Shown here: one piece after another, positions 15,492 through 27,538 of the stretch
Layout of the letters: every line of letters begins with the position of its first letter
Numbering within the stretch: position 1 is the stretch's first letter
Source of the DNA: Anas platyrhynchos
Taxonomy: Eukaryota > Chordata > Aves > Anseriformes > Anatidae
Length of the DNA stretch: 64,000 nt
Direction of reading: 5' to 3'
Assembly (NCBI RefSeq): GCF_047663525.1
Contig: NC_092588.1
Span: 145,519,001 to 145,583,000 of the forward strand
Notes under the pieces: model-generated
Databases searched by the model: none
What the model was told of the DNA's origin: nothing
The model's input: the letters and a program-made list of their open reading frames with translations, nothing else
Program-made: the position numbers and the translations under genes

Positions 15492-15532
<41 letters not shown>

Positions 15533-16147
15533 GAATGAAAAACTCGTATTTCGAAAGATCCTGTTCACTGGCATGGAAGATTTTCTTCTCTGATGACATT
15601 CCTCTCTGATTTATTTTTAATAAGTTGAAGCAGCTCTCGCTGGTACAGCTGCTGCCTGAGTTCTGCCAGAGGAACCATAATTTCTTAATAGCCTCCACCG
15701 ATGAGTTACCATGTTAACAAAACAAGAGCTGAGAAAATGTAGTTGTAGAGCAGGCAGATGTAACCTGGGGCTAAGGAGGCAGCTGCTTGTAGCACCTTCT
15801 CCAACGCAGCCCAGAGGAAACCCAGCACTGATGTGCCCAGCAGCAGGTGGGATGTGAGCCTCCCCTCTGACACCACCCAGTTTCTGTCCACCTACTCAGA
15901 CAGCCAAAGCCCTGACCTAGCTTCAGTTGTGTCCTGACCATGGCTGAGGCAAAAAAATAAACCCAGGAGATTTCATATGTCCCATTCACTTCTGAGGAGG
16001 GGGCCAACAGTAAGCACTGAGTTGAAAAGATGAGCCTTCAGCTATTTGAGATGATCAAGAACAGTAACTTTTCCCCATTTTCAGAGCTCTCAGCAAGCAG
16101 AGCTAATTAATTCTTGCATCACTGCAGTTAAATGCAAGTAAGTATTC
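14286..16147. other. Intergenic, no gene recognised
   Basis: Spacer with T/A runs at about 14790, 14912-14931 and 15492-15528, and a TTA microsatellite near 14573-14588. The segment 15300-15480 is somewhat GC- and CpG-rich and ends at the 37-nt A run. No coding gene is supported. Confidence 0.55.
15492..15528 (+). repeat. Uninterrupted A37 tract
   Basis: Thirty-seven consecutive A residues. No AATAAA or ATTAAA lies in the 40 bases before it, and I see no clear target-site duplication. It may be a retroposon tail or an expanded mononucleotide run. Its length should be treated cautiously because such runs sequence poorly. Confidence 0.9.
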
Positions 16148-16255
16148 ATCTCCCCCTTTGACAGACCAGGAACCAGAGTTCAGAGCAGCATTTAGGGTCA
16201 GAGAGTGAGTCACTGCCAGAGCCAGAGTTGCAAGCTCCCGGGTCACTGACTTTTC
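16148..16255 (+). repeat. Ancient MIR-like SINE remnant
   Basis: The sequence follows the consensus order of the MIR 3' body: a cccctttgacaga-like start, an agagttcagagcag-like middle, then gtcagagagtgagtcactgccagagccagag and a closing ctcccgggtcactg-like part. Divergence is high. The call rests on remembered consensus, not on alignment. Confidence 0.4.
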
Positions 16256-18189
16256 ATTTACGTTATTAGATTGAAAAATATCTCCTTCTTAGTGTGAATT
16301 AAAGGAAATATAATGTTCTATTTTCAGTAAGAACGGGATAACCTTTTCCACCAGGCGACACCAACCATCCAAGCACTGTGACTGATGAGGAGGCTGCAGG
16401 ATCTCTCATCTAGGGGGTTACTGAGGTAGGAGAGATGAGGTGACGGAGAGGTCCTAGGTCTGGTGGGCTGGCACACAGGGTGTTCACAAAGTCCCCTCCT
16501 TCCCTGCCAGTCCTTACCTTGGCTGCCTCCTGCCCTGCAGATGTTAGCCCCTTTGGCCCCAACCAGCATGAAGAGCCCCACTGCACCCGGAGCCTCACAG
16601 ACTGTGGAAACGGCTCCTGCCCTGGTAAGCGTTACAACAAGACACAGCAGGTGGATGAAAGAGAACTGTAGAAATAACCTATCGGTGAAATCAGCCTCTC
16701 TCAGGTCTGCTTTTAAGCTTTTTGTTTTAAATAATCCTGTTTCTATATATGATGCACATATAATTTCATTTAAATTTATCAAATTTATGTCATAATTAGG
16801 ATCCAGAATAATCTAATGTACATATAATTATCTGCGGACAAAGAAGTAGGTGTGTGCATGGGCGTTTGAAGGCAATGACTTCTTAAAGTGCGTGTTGCCT
16901 AAACTAACCTGCCTCAACCTGTAATAACGCTTTTTCCAAAGCATAACAGTGGGCCAGTTTGCTGGGCGTAGCAAAACTGGAGAGTGCAAGTCAGAGATTG
17001 GAAAAGTGGCATAAGTATCACTTTTATATCACCCTAATCTTGAGGTTATTCTCTGAATCGCCTTTTCCCTTTGTGCTCTGGGAGTGTCTCGCCACCTTTG
17101 TTAGGCAGGGCTACGAACTCAAAAGCTGCTCGGGAAGAGCATCCTATGAGGGCATCTGCCCTGAGCAGCTTTGCCCACACCCCCACACGGGGTTGGGAAC
17201 AGCAGGTAGCAAAGGATCAACAGTACCCAAGATCCAAATTGTTACAGGACATGCTTCCCAGAGACAAGCTTCCCAGGACCAAGTAAATCAGCTTTGTGGA
17301 AAAAATAAGCCTGCTATGCTGTACAGGATGATATGGTCTGGTGGATGTGTTGAGTGATATCTCTGCAGATAAGTTTTACCCTCTTTACCCTTTTCTACCT
17401 GGGGAAATAAACAGCTCAGAGAAACGTCTGAAACACTGGTCGTCACGATTATTAGCCAGCCATAAAACTGGTTCACATTCTGACTTCAATAAAGTAATAT
17501 AGATTTGCAGGACTACCATAAACAAATCTCACAGATAAATGCACATTCATGTTTCCTTATTTAAAATTCATATCCAAACTGGGCATCTTTATCCTCTGCT
17601 GAATTTCATCAATGGCTATCATCTGGTATATTTTCTTCACCAACCCCCCTTACAAACATTATTGCTTCTAAGCTACGTAATTCAAAACTAGCTTGGGGTG
17701 CAGTTCTATCCTCAGCAGCACCATCTCAAAATTTGCATTGCAGTCAGAATACTTGCTGATCAGATTAATATCAGGAACCTGGAAGCAGAGCCCCGGCTGT
17801 GTGCTGGGATTATAGACAGTCATTCTCACAATCAAGGTGATAACTCTGCTCATTTTCATTGTTTGCACTGCTTCTTCCCAATTCTTTGCCACAGCTCTTG
17901 AGGACATTACCCAGTCTGACCAAAATACTTACAAGATAATGCATAATAGCAACTAGATTCAATTGCAATAAGCAATAAAATAATATTTGATGGTCAAAAG
18001 CACCTCTGACTACAGTTTCTTTCATTCTCATCTTCCACATATTCTTTCTGTTAATAACTTTTTTTTACTGGATGCTGGTTTTCCTCCAATCCACAAATTG
18101 AGGTCATTTCTCTCTCTCTCTTTTTTTTTTTTTTTTCCTAAGAAGCAATTTGGAAATGCATTACTGTAACAAGCAAGACTAAATTAATA
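16256..18189. other. Intergenic, no gene recognised
   Basis: AT-rich spacer. It includes a T run near 18120-18136. Open frames here have no recognisable domain. Confidence 0.5.
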
Positions 18190-18480
18190 CATATGTATAA
18201 GAACATAAAAATGGCCATACTCTGTCAAGAATCAATACTCATCTAGCTCAGTATAGCAACTAGTATAAAATGTTTTGGGGAAAGACTACAGGAGAGAATT
18301 TTTAGTGTGAATCTCCACATGTACTTCTTCCCAGCTCACAGCACCACATTAAATTTTTATCTGCCTGATGTGATATTACATATTTCCATGTTTCCATATC
18401 TCCTAGTGCTAGAGTATAAAAAGTACCCACTAGAGAACAGTGAACCTCCAGGCTGTTCTGAATCAGCCTATCCAACGTCA
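18190..18480 (-). repeat. Ancient CR1-like fragment (3' region)
   Basis: The plus strand begins AAGAACATAAAAATGGCCATACT and continues tctgtcaagaatcaat...catctagctcagtat. This is the wording of an old sauropsid CR1-type 3' end read backwards. Downstream the match decays, and only scattered words are alignable by eye, so the right boundary is approximate. Confidence 0.5.
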
Positions 18481-19264
18481 TTCTCATCACCAAATTCCGC
18501 ATCATTGGGCTTTTTTTTTTGTCCATTGAAGCAAGCTGATTAAGAGTCTGGATTAGTGCTCATAAAACACTGGGAATACTGGAGAAAAAAAATCTCTGAG
18601 GCACAGTCACTGTCACTGCATTATTCATACATGCAAATCCCAAAGCTAACACTGCACAGGCTTCACGTACAGGGCCTGTCTCAGCCCCACGACCTTCTGC
18701 TCCAGGGCCCAGGGGGTGAAATCTGGGTCTGTTTTTGTATTCAGTCCTCTGACAAGGTTTGTGTTTATGTCTCAGAGTGCTGAAGTTTAGCCTGTGGAGA
18801 TAAGTCTGTCTCTCACTCAAGACAATACTGTCAATCTCTTCAAGAAAAGCAAATAGAGGAATTGCCCTGTTTATGGCCATGCATATGCTTGCATTGACAC
18901 ATTTCTAAGAACACATTGGTTCAAAGCAGATCACTGTAATTAGCAGACCTACAGTAACGCAGGATCACTCGTCAAACTTCCCAAGAGGCCTGTTTTCTTT
19001 GTAGGAATAATGTCGTCAGATAACCCCCAAACACAAGGTACAACCACTCAGGGCAGTGGCAGAATGGCTGCCACCAGGGGTGGTGACAAATGGAGTGACC
19101 AGAGCAGCTGCCTTGGAGCAGGGCTCAGCCCCAGGGCTGGGGACATCTGCACCTGCTCCTGTGCCCACAAGACTCCAGCTGCCACCCCACTGCCCAGCTC
19201 CTCTTCCTCCACCACCAACACCACCAGGCACCGCTGCCTCCTCCTTGGGCCAGCTCCTCACAGG

Positions 19265-19690
19265 CTGCCTGAGGCTGGCAGGGAGCCCTGGGCCCACCAG
19301 GCCCAACTCTTTGCAGGAGCACCAGGAGCAGGGAGCATAGGGCCACGAGCAGGCTGCTTCTGAAAATCGCCAAGGAGACCCCCCCACCTCTCTGGGCAGC
19401 CCTTGACAGCGCTCCATCACCCCCACAGCACAGAAGGGCTTCTGGTGTTCAGACGGAGCCTCCTGTGGGCCACTTTGTGACTACTGCCTCTTGTCCTGGC
19501 TCTGAGCACCACAGAAAAGAGCCTGGCTCTATCCTGTTTGCAGCCTCCCTTTGGGTATTTATAGACATTGACAAGATCCCCCAGAGCCCTCTCTTCTCCA
19601 GGCTGAGCAGTCCCAGCTCCCTCAGCCTCTCCTCACAGGAGAGGTGCTCCAGTCCCTTCAGCATTGCAGTGACCTCCTCCACAGCAAAGC
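19265..19690 (-). repeat. CR1 LINE fragment
   Basis: Read on the minus strand, 19690-19449 carries the CR1 ORF2 tail (GLEHLSCEERLRELGLLSLE, then KRGLWGIL). The 3' part follows down to about 19265. It is collinear with the plus-strand copy at 37480-37915 and shares the same subfamily-specific wording, so both derive from one CR1 subfamily. It is 5'-truncated and non-functional. Confidence 0.85.
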
Positions 19691-21835
19691 CCCTGACAGA
19701 CTCTTGCTGAACACAGATAGCTTGCTCTGCATACAAATTATAAAGCCAGACTAAAGCAAAAGCTCTTTTGCAGCCAATGGCAAGTTCTACCTCTCTCTGG
19801 ACTATGTGTCCAGAGGGGGATGCTGTGCCTACAGCTTTCTTTTTATAGGCTCTGTGTTTTCTCTAGCCAGATGGATTTTCTTTCTTAATTTCTCATGTGC
19901 TATTGGCTTTTCTACTGCCTTTTCTCTATGGAAGGGCTTTCATAAAGGGGTTTCTCCTCTGCAGTTTTTAATATCAGAAAAAAGATTTCCATCATACCTT
20001 TCATTTTTCATCTCACCTTGAGTCTTTCTAAACAATGTTTTTTCCCGCTCTGTCTTGCATGAATAGCATTAATTTCTCCCCGTGTCACTATTATTTATCA
20101 GCCTTACTGCATTGTTGTAAATCATACTACGATGAATTTTGAAGGCAGAGGAAGAAATACAAAAATACTCCTTCATCTTTTTATGTATTATTTTTCTTGT
20201 TTTCCTTGTAAAGCAGCATTTTTGCTAGGCAGCTGCACGCTTCTGAAATGGATCACAACACTGTGCACCATTTCAGAGCCACACAACAGAGCTGCTGCTA
20301 GTCCGTGCTCCAATGCATGGCCCAGGCGTGGAAAGAGACCACCTTTCATTGTTTTCCCACCAGAAGACTGCCTTGAATTGAGCAGGGTTAGGTCAGTACG
20401 ATATTCGTGGGTACGTATGACCAGTAGCAACAGCTGACACTGGGAGGAATCTGGAGTGGGCTCCCGCAGCCCAGCACCACTTGCTTAAAAGCAACAGAAA
20501 TAGCCCTGGTGGCGTGGGGGCTGCTGTGTCAGCCGGTGGCTGAGGTTGGGGCCAAGCACCCTGCTGCTGACAGAGGGTTTGGCAAAGCTGCTCTCGGCTG
20601 TCCAGCTGCCCTCTGCTGCGATCCAGTCCTCCAGTGCCAGAAGCACAGGAGACTTCATGGCAGGTGGAGGCATTACCTAAAGCAATTCTGCTAAGGAATT
20701 TATGGGTTAGCAAATATTCTTAGCTGCATCTTTCTCTGCTAAACACAGAGCACGTAGTGATCATTGACAGCAATTTCTCTGGAACTCCTGATAGTTTAAA
20801 AAAATCATTAATACTAGGGTAGAAATTTAATGAAACCTCACTGAAGCAGAGCATGAACAATATTGCAGCCTTCATTCAGGATAAAAATAAGCTGCTAAAT
20901 TCCTTTTAAGAATAAACTAGCCCAAATGAGAAAAAACTGCTGCATCTGGCAGGTGTTGCACTGGTGATAAGTAAACGATGTGGGTGGCAGTGAGGAAGGC
21001 AGTGGGAGGGAGGTGGGCATTATGGCTTCATGGAGATGTTCCTGGGAAGAGCAAAGAAGGCAGTAGGAAAGGCAGGATGACAGCAGATACATGCTCTGAG
21101 CCTGAGTTTAGCCAGCTGGGAGGGCAGGCAACCAGAGCCCACTGCCTCCAGTGCTGCTAGGAGGGGCTCTGGGGCTCCTCAACCGCCTCCTGCTCTTTCA
21201 TACCTGCCTTCCAGAGATCAACATTTCACATATGATGCTCATAAATAAAAAATAGTATCTCCAATATATGTGGCTTGTATTGTTTTCATTTCCAATAAAA
21301 GGAAGAACTAGGATCCTGAATATTGACGGTGTGATCAATGGCTGTTAAATTAGGCATAACTCCCCTCTCCAGCTGGCAGATTTAAAAAAAAAAAAAAATC
21401 ATATAGCAGTAAAAACATCACCAGTAAACACAATCTAGAGCAAGATTCTTGATTAATTCACACAACTTTAGACCAGTATGCAGCCAGACTGTGACCACAG
21501 CACCAGGGTAGATCTGGGGAGCTCTGAGAGAGCTGACAGATTTCTCATAGTTTCACATATATTTCCAGTGGTTGATGGGTGTTCAGTTCCCCACTATCAC
21601 TCCATGAAGCAACAGCACATAGAAGAGTATCCCATAGGCCCTTCTTCCAGATGAGCAGCTCTTGGGTAAAAACCGCCTTCCAAAAACTTGACATTGTTCT
21701 CAGCCCTGGTCTTCCATGGCCAGCTCCTGCAGCTGCCTGGCTTCTGATCATCATTGTCTGCTGTGAAATCTCCTCCCCATCCCTCTTCCTCTTAAACACC
21801 ACTGATATAACTGGCAGCTAGCTATACAGTGATAC

Positions 21836-21885
<50 letters not shown>

Positions 21886-24800
21886 AGCCCAGTAACTCCA
21901 CAAGTAGGGAATGCATTTTGTCTTTCGTAATTGTGTGTGAATGAAGCAGCTTGAAAATTCCCAAAATAATTTAAAAATATAATTAGAAATGATATGATTT
22001 ATGTATGCTACTTTCGTTTTTTTTTTTCTCAGTTATTTCACCAACAGTCATAGATTAGGCTGAGCATTCCCCTGAGCTGGTGTGGAATATCCCTGGGTAC
22101 AAGTCACAGGATCTGCTTCCAGGAAGTGGGTACTGGAGTCAACAGTCAAAACAATCATTTTTGTATCAAGGTACCACATACCACTCTAATTATATAGCAT
22201 GAATGCATCTCAAAGGTGTCAAGGAGCTCCAGGGACGGTTTCCCAGTGAGCCCAGTTCCACCAAGCCAGGTGATACCCAGAGACAGACATCTCAATCTGA
22301 AGAGACACCTCTGAAAAGAAGAGCTGAACAGAGCACAGAGCGAACACACCAAGAGCAGGGAAATGGTTTACAAGGTTTTCAAGGCCAGTTTTGGCTGCTG
22401 CTTGGAAAATAGTGCAAGACCTCCATAAAATTTAAAAAAAGAAAAAAAAAAAAACCTTTGAAATAACCACATAGATCAGCATGAGATGCTAAGTCAAACG
22501 TCAAACTTGCTGCTTGCTTGTTTTTAATAAGATACTTATTTCTTGATGGTTAAATGTAGTTGTTCTTGCCTGCCATTAAAACAATTATTTAGAAAAAAAG
22601 TAGAAATACGTTGATCTATCAAAAGATCTTTCCTTCCTATAGTGAGTGTGATCCTAGGAGCTCTGTCATAAAGACTTGGTGAAGCAAAGGACAGCTAAAT
22701 TGCGCCGTGCTGGCCCAGGTGCTGCCTCCCTTGGACACGCAGATCTCTATTCCCTGGCTTCAGCAACCATTTCACAGTGAATTCAGTCACCTATGGTCAG
22801 GTGAAATGTTCGCTGAGATGGATGAGCAGATTAATTCTTTAGTGTTTCTTCCTTGGAAGACTCTGCTTGGCCTAATACATGCCTTTGCACTAGAAAGCAG
22901 TCCAGCTCCGATCTCCGCAAGACTTGACTGTATGAGTGCTACGTGATAACATCTTCGGTAATCAACAGCTCAAAGAAAAGAAAACAATAATATGGTACGA
23001 TATGAAACTACTGATTTTAAATATATATATATGTAAGTTATTAAATACAGGAGATATACGTATTTACATAAAATTATAGCTCCCAAATCACTAGTCAAGT
23101 ATTGGAAAATGTAACCCCTAAACATCTTGTGTTACTATCCAAAATCCTTAGCTTTATGCATTATATTTGGTTTAACAATTAAAATAGATCACTTCTGATT
23201 CTGGTCCAGTTCCATTATCCGACGTCAGCACCAGAAGCAATATCTAAGATGGAAGTTTAAACTTAATTAAGAACATTTTTGGTAAAACTTTGCTAGATAA
23301 TGTCAAGGAGATATTCTTCCTGTGCAGTCAGTCAAAATTATCCCCAGAATAAACCCTTCAGCGTTATTAGCAAAATTTAAAAATGGAAATACAGCTTATC
23401 CTTATAACTTACTAGTTCCAATCCAAGAAAGCAAGAAAGCAGCATCACACCAAACTACGCAAATCAGATTTTTCTCCCTCTCCAACCTGCTATTCCTTAT
23501 CTTGTCGGTATTTAATATTCTGTCCTTCTGACTTACTATATTTCTGGAAGCTGAAAGCTGTAGAGTTTCATTGCTACTCTTGCTACATGCTTTAAAAAGA
23601 CATAAGGATTGAATCTAGGAGGGTAGTTCATCTGTTTTAATGTGTTTTCCGTAACAATACACACATTTTTAACTGCTATACAATGGTTAACCATTTACTT
23701 GAGCTGCTAGGTCTTTTGTAAGACAAGACATACTATTGTTAGTGTGTGTCCTTGAATTAATGCATTTTACTTTAAAAAACCCATTTGAAAGAATATACAA
23801 GCTTAGTATTAAACGTGGTGAGTTTCTGTGCATTGTGATTGCTGTAAAAAAATGTTTCTTTTTGTCCTGGTCTTGCTCAGGTTGAGATTCACAGCTCCTG
23901 CTCTGTGCAGGAGGATCCTCGCCCAGGGTCACACGGAAGCAGCAGCACACAGGACAGGTCAGCCAGAGGCGGACCATGGTTTTTAACAGTTATGAAGGCA
24001 GAGAGGGTTCAAGCTTTGCCAAAAAGTGCTGAGAGACCATATCATGCACAGCATTTCAGGAACACATAAGCGTTTCCATGCACATGAGAAAGTCATGAAG
24101 GCAGAAAACCTTGCAGATGGGGATGCCGTAGAGCTCAAGGGGAGATAAGGAGGAATCAGACAGAGCTCCTACCATCAGACACCATGGCTTAAAACCACTC
24201 CAACAACTTTCCTTTCTGCAGTGAGCAAAGCTTTTACTTCTAATCCTCCAGGGCTCCTAGTTAGATGTGGTGGCAGCTGTTCACGCCATGATGCAGTGAC
24301 AGAAGAATTTTAAATATGACGTTTTTAAATCTGGAAAAAGCCTCCATTCTTCAAGTAGCTTCCCCTTCTGGCCACCTTACGCAGTTGGTTGCTGCACGCT
24401 TTGCACAGCTGTGAAGGTCTCCATTTAAGATACGTTTTAGACAGCTACTGAGTCAGAGTGAGTAGAAATGAATAAAGCAACGAATCTTGAATAAAACATG
24501 TAAATATAAACTTAGTTTTCTACATTGGATATATTCTCACACTGGCACTGTGGCTTAAATATCACTAAAGCTGATAGGTATAAATGCTACCCTCATCTTG
24601 GTGCATAAGAAAAGTACAGACTAGGCTCATCCTCTAACAAGCATCATGTACAAGAAGAAAACTCATGTTGACAAGCCACTTCTGTGTGTCACATATTGCC
24701 TCAAACTGGCATCTACTGAAAACATGTACAGACTCGTGGGGGAGAAAGTCATCCTTGAAAAGAAAAAGAAGAAAAAAAAAAACAACTTTCTTCTCAGCTC

Positions 24801-27030
24801 AATCTACTTGTTCACTAACAACCCCTCAGTCTTTCAAACTCCATCCAACAAAATGAATAATGAAAACAGAGTGTGGAGCACTGGCAGATCTCATCAGAAT
24901 CATAAGTGCAAATGCTCCCAACCTTCCCCCAGAAGAGCTATAAGAAGTGTTCTTAGTTCCTGAACCTTCCAGGTTTACATCCAGACATGCAGTGTGTGGT
25001 ACACATCATACAGTGAACCAAAGGCCCTTGTAGCATACACGTGGGTGTAACCTACCTACCATTATGTTCTAGGATGAACTCACACGAGTTAGAAATAAGG
25101 AAGCACACTTATCATTTAACAAAGCAAAACAATAATTCCCTTTCACATATTAATCTCAGTCCTCAAGGAAGAATTTACAAAACATTTGGTATTAAAAATT
25201 ATTACACTACTTAATATTAAATAATACAGACTAGACATTGGTTTTATGTTCATTACAGTTCTCTCAACATCTCATCTCCTGCTGATTTCTCCCTGTTGCA
25301 CAAATGCAGACGTATTTTACCTGTCCTTACAAACCTTCTTTCTGCTTAGAGTATTGGAGCTACAACACAATTTCTGTAAAAAGTGAAGGAACAAAGAAGT
25401 GCATTGCACAGGCACCACTGGGGAAGGGTGGCACAAAGGGAACAGGAACCCCAAGCTGAGCAGCTACCTACTGATATCCTGCTCCTGCACTGTTCAGAGA
25501 AACAAGCTGATGTATGTTTTGAAATATTTGACCTCTCACACTCTATTATCTGGTGAGACTCATACAAAAGGCTCCGTGTGTTAGTGTATATATATTACAC
25601 TTAGATGTACAGAAAGTATCCTTGAACATTAGCCAATCTATTAATACGGTACAGCCCCTTCCCAGAAGTACTGATGAACTTGGAGATGATTTCTGCTAAT
25701 GGAAGCTTTCATACTGCATCTTCTGCCCATATTTCTGCAGCTGTGCCATGTCACCAAGGCCAGATTGAGCCTGAATTTGTGAATGCTGCCCACCTTCTCT
25801 TCTGTACCCTTAGCACTCCTTTTCACACTCTATCTTAAGCTTCCGGACAGCCATTTATGTTCCTACCCATGATACAAACTGAAAAAACGTATTTTATACA
25901 TTTGCCATATAATGGCAAATACATCAGTTAGGGTTTCCTTGACAATCACCACGTCTCTCAAAATGGAAAGCTCAAGACACTCTCCAGAGCCCTGCCAGCA
26001 AGACCCTGCAGTGAGCAGGGTGACAGCTGGAATGCCTGCAGCAGTTCTGGTCTGGAAGTGTCCAGTGGGAAAGCCTCTGCTGCTGACCAGGTTGGGCATG
26101 AAAACCAAGAAAATAAGAAATGCTATTTCAGAAAGGCACAGCTTAAAAAAACAAACAAACAAAAAAACACCTTTTTTTGATGATTTTCTTCTTCCAAGCA
26201 CTTAGGACAGATGTTATTTCACTTGACTTGCTTTACTTACAGTAGTTGTTAGGAAATATTTCTGTTAGGGTTCAATCATTAGACTCACGTCCCTGTTGTG
26301 TAACGTGCCATGCAAACACGCGAAATGCAGTTGCTGTTGAACAAAGCCAATTCTCAAAGAAAAGAGCTATGAAGAAGGGGACTAGGTATCTAGATCAAAC
26401 AAACATCACACTCCTTCCTCCCTTTAAATCATAAATAGTAGCTTCTTTCATTTGTCCTACGCTGTTGTTACTCATTGTTTCCTTAGAAAGGCATATTTTG
26501 GGGAGAGGGTTCTAATCTTGCTGATGAACTGGGGGAGGAATCTTTGTGTATATGGGCAAATATGAAACAAAAGTGTGTACATACGTGTATATATACATAC
26601 ACAAATCTCTGTACATGAATGAAAAAAGACAAGTGGGTGGAAAATGAAAGTATCATTGGTAAAGTGAAGGTTATGGGTTAAGACAGGAGAAGATAAGAGA
26701 GAGAAGCAGAAGTCTGAAGGGCATTCAAGGTGAAGACAAGCAGCTTAAACTTCACATGATGAAATAAGAACAAGTCATCGGGATGGAATGTGCCCAAAGT
26801 GACACGCAAGGAAACTCTCTGCAGAAGCTCTGCACCCCGGGGACTGTGCAAGGGCTCCAGGGAGCCTCAGCTCTGACTGCCCAGTCTCAGTAGTAGGACG
26901 TGAAGAAAACTCAGAGGGAGAGCTTGTGGTAACTGATAAAAAGAATATCAGAGTAGCAAAAGCCATGATTCGTACATGGAAAAGAAAGTCAAGTATGAGG
27001 GACCCATGAATCAGTCCACCTGACAGCTTT
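19691..27030. other. Intergenic, no gene recognised
   Basis: About 7.3 kb of spacer with A or T runs (21384-21397, 21842-21884, 22435-22454, 24768-24782), a TA microsatellite at about 23022-23034 and an ATAC-rich run near 26580-26602. The segment 20440-20680 is GC-richer but shows no gene. No conserved domain appears in any frame. Confidence 0.5.
21842..21884 (+). repeat. Uninterrupted A43 tract
   Basis: Forty-three consecutive A residues, the longest mononucleotide run in the window. The 60 bases before it carry no polyadenylation signal, and I recognise no processed-transcript body upstream. Confidence 0.9.
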
Positions 27031-27538
27031 TACAGAATTTCACAGAATTTCTAGGTTGGAAGAGACCTCAAGATCATCGAGTCTAACCTCTAACCTAACA
27101 CTAACAGTCCCCACTAAACCATATCACTAAACTCTACATCTAAACGTCTTTTAAAGACTTCCAGAGATGGTGACTCCACCACTTCCCTGGGCAGCCTGTT
27201 CCAGTGTCTAACAACCCTTTCAGTAAAGAAGTTCTTCCTAACATCTAACCTAAAACTCCCCTGGCGCAACTTAAGCCCATTCCCCCTCGTCCTGTCACCA
27301 GGCACGTGGGAGAACAGACCAACCCCCACCTCGCTACAGCCTCCTTTAAGGTATCTGTAGAGCAATAAGGTCGCCCCTGAGCCTCCTCTTCTCCAGGCTG
27401 AACAAGCCCAGCTCCTTCAGCCGCTCCTCATAGGACTTGTTCTCCAGGCCCCTCACCAGCTTTGTCGCCCTTCTCTGGACCCGCTCAAGCACCTCGATGT
27501 CCTTCTTGTAGCAAGGGGCCCAAAACTGAACACACTAC
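27031..27538 (-). repeat. CR1 LINE, 5'-truncated copy with intact 3' end
   Basis: On the minus strand this reads through the CR1 ORF2 C-terminus: [20 protein letters not shown], then [10 protein letters not shown], then [20 protein letters not shown]. It then runs through the 3' UTR to ATTCTGTGAAATTCTGTAA at the left edge, the short direct repeats typical of CR1 termini. It is closely similar to 47000-47507 but in the opposite orientation. Truncation leaves about 500 bp, so it is dead. Confidence 0.95.
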
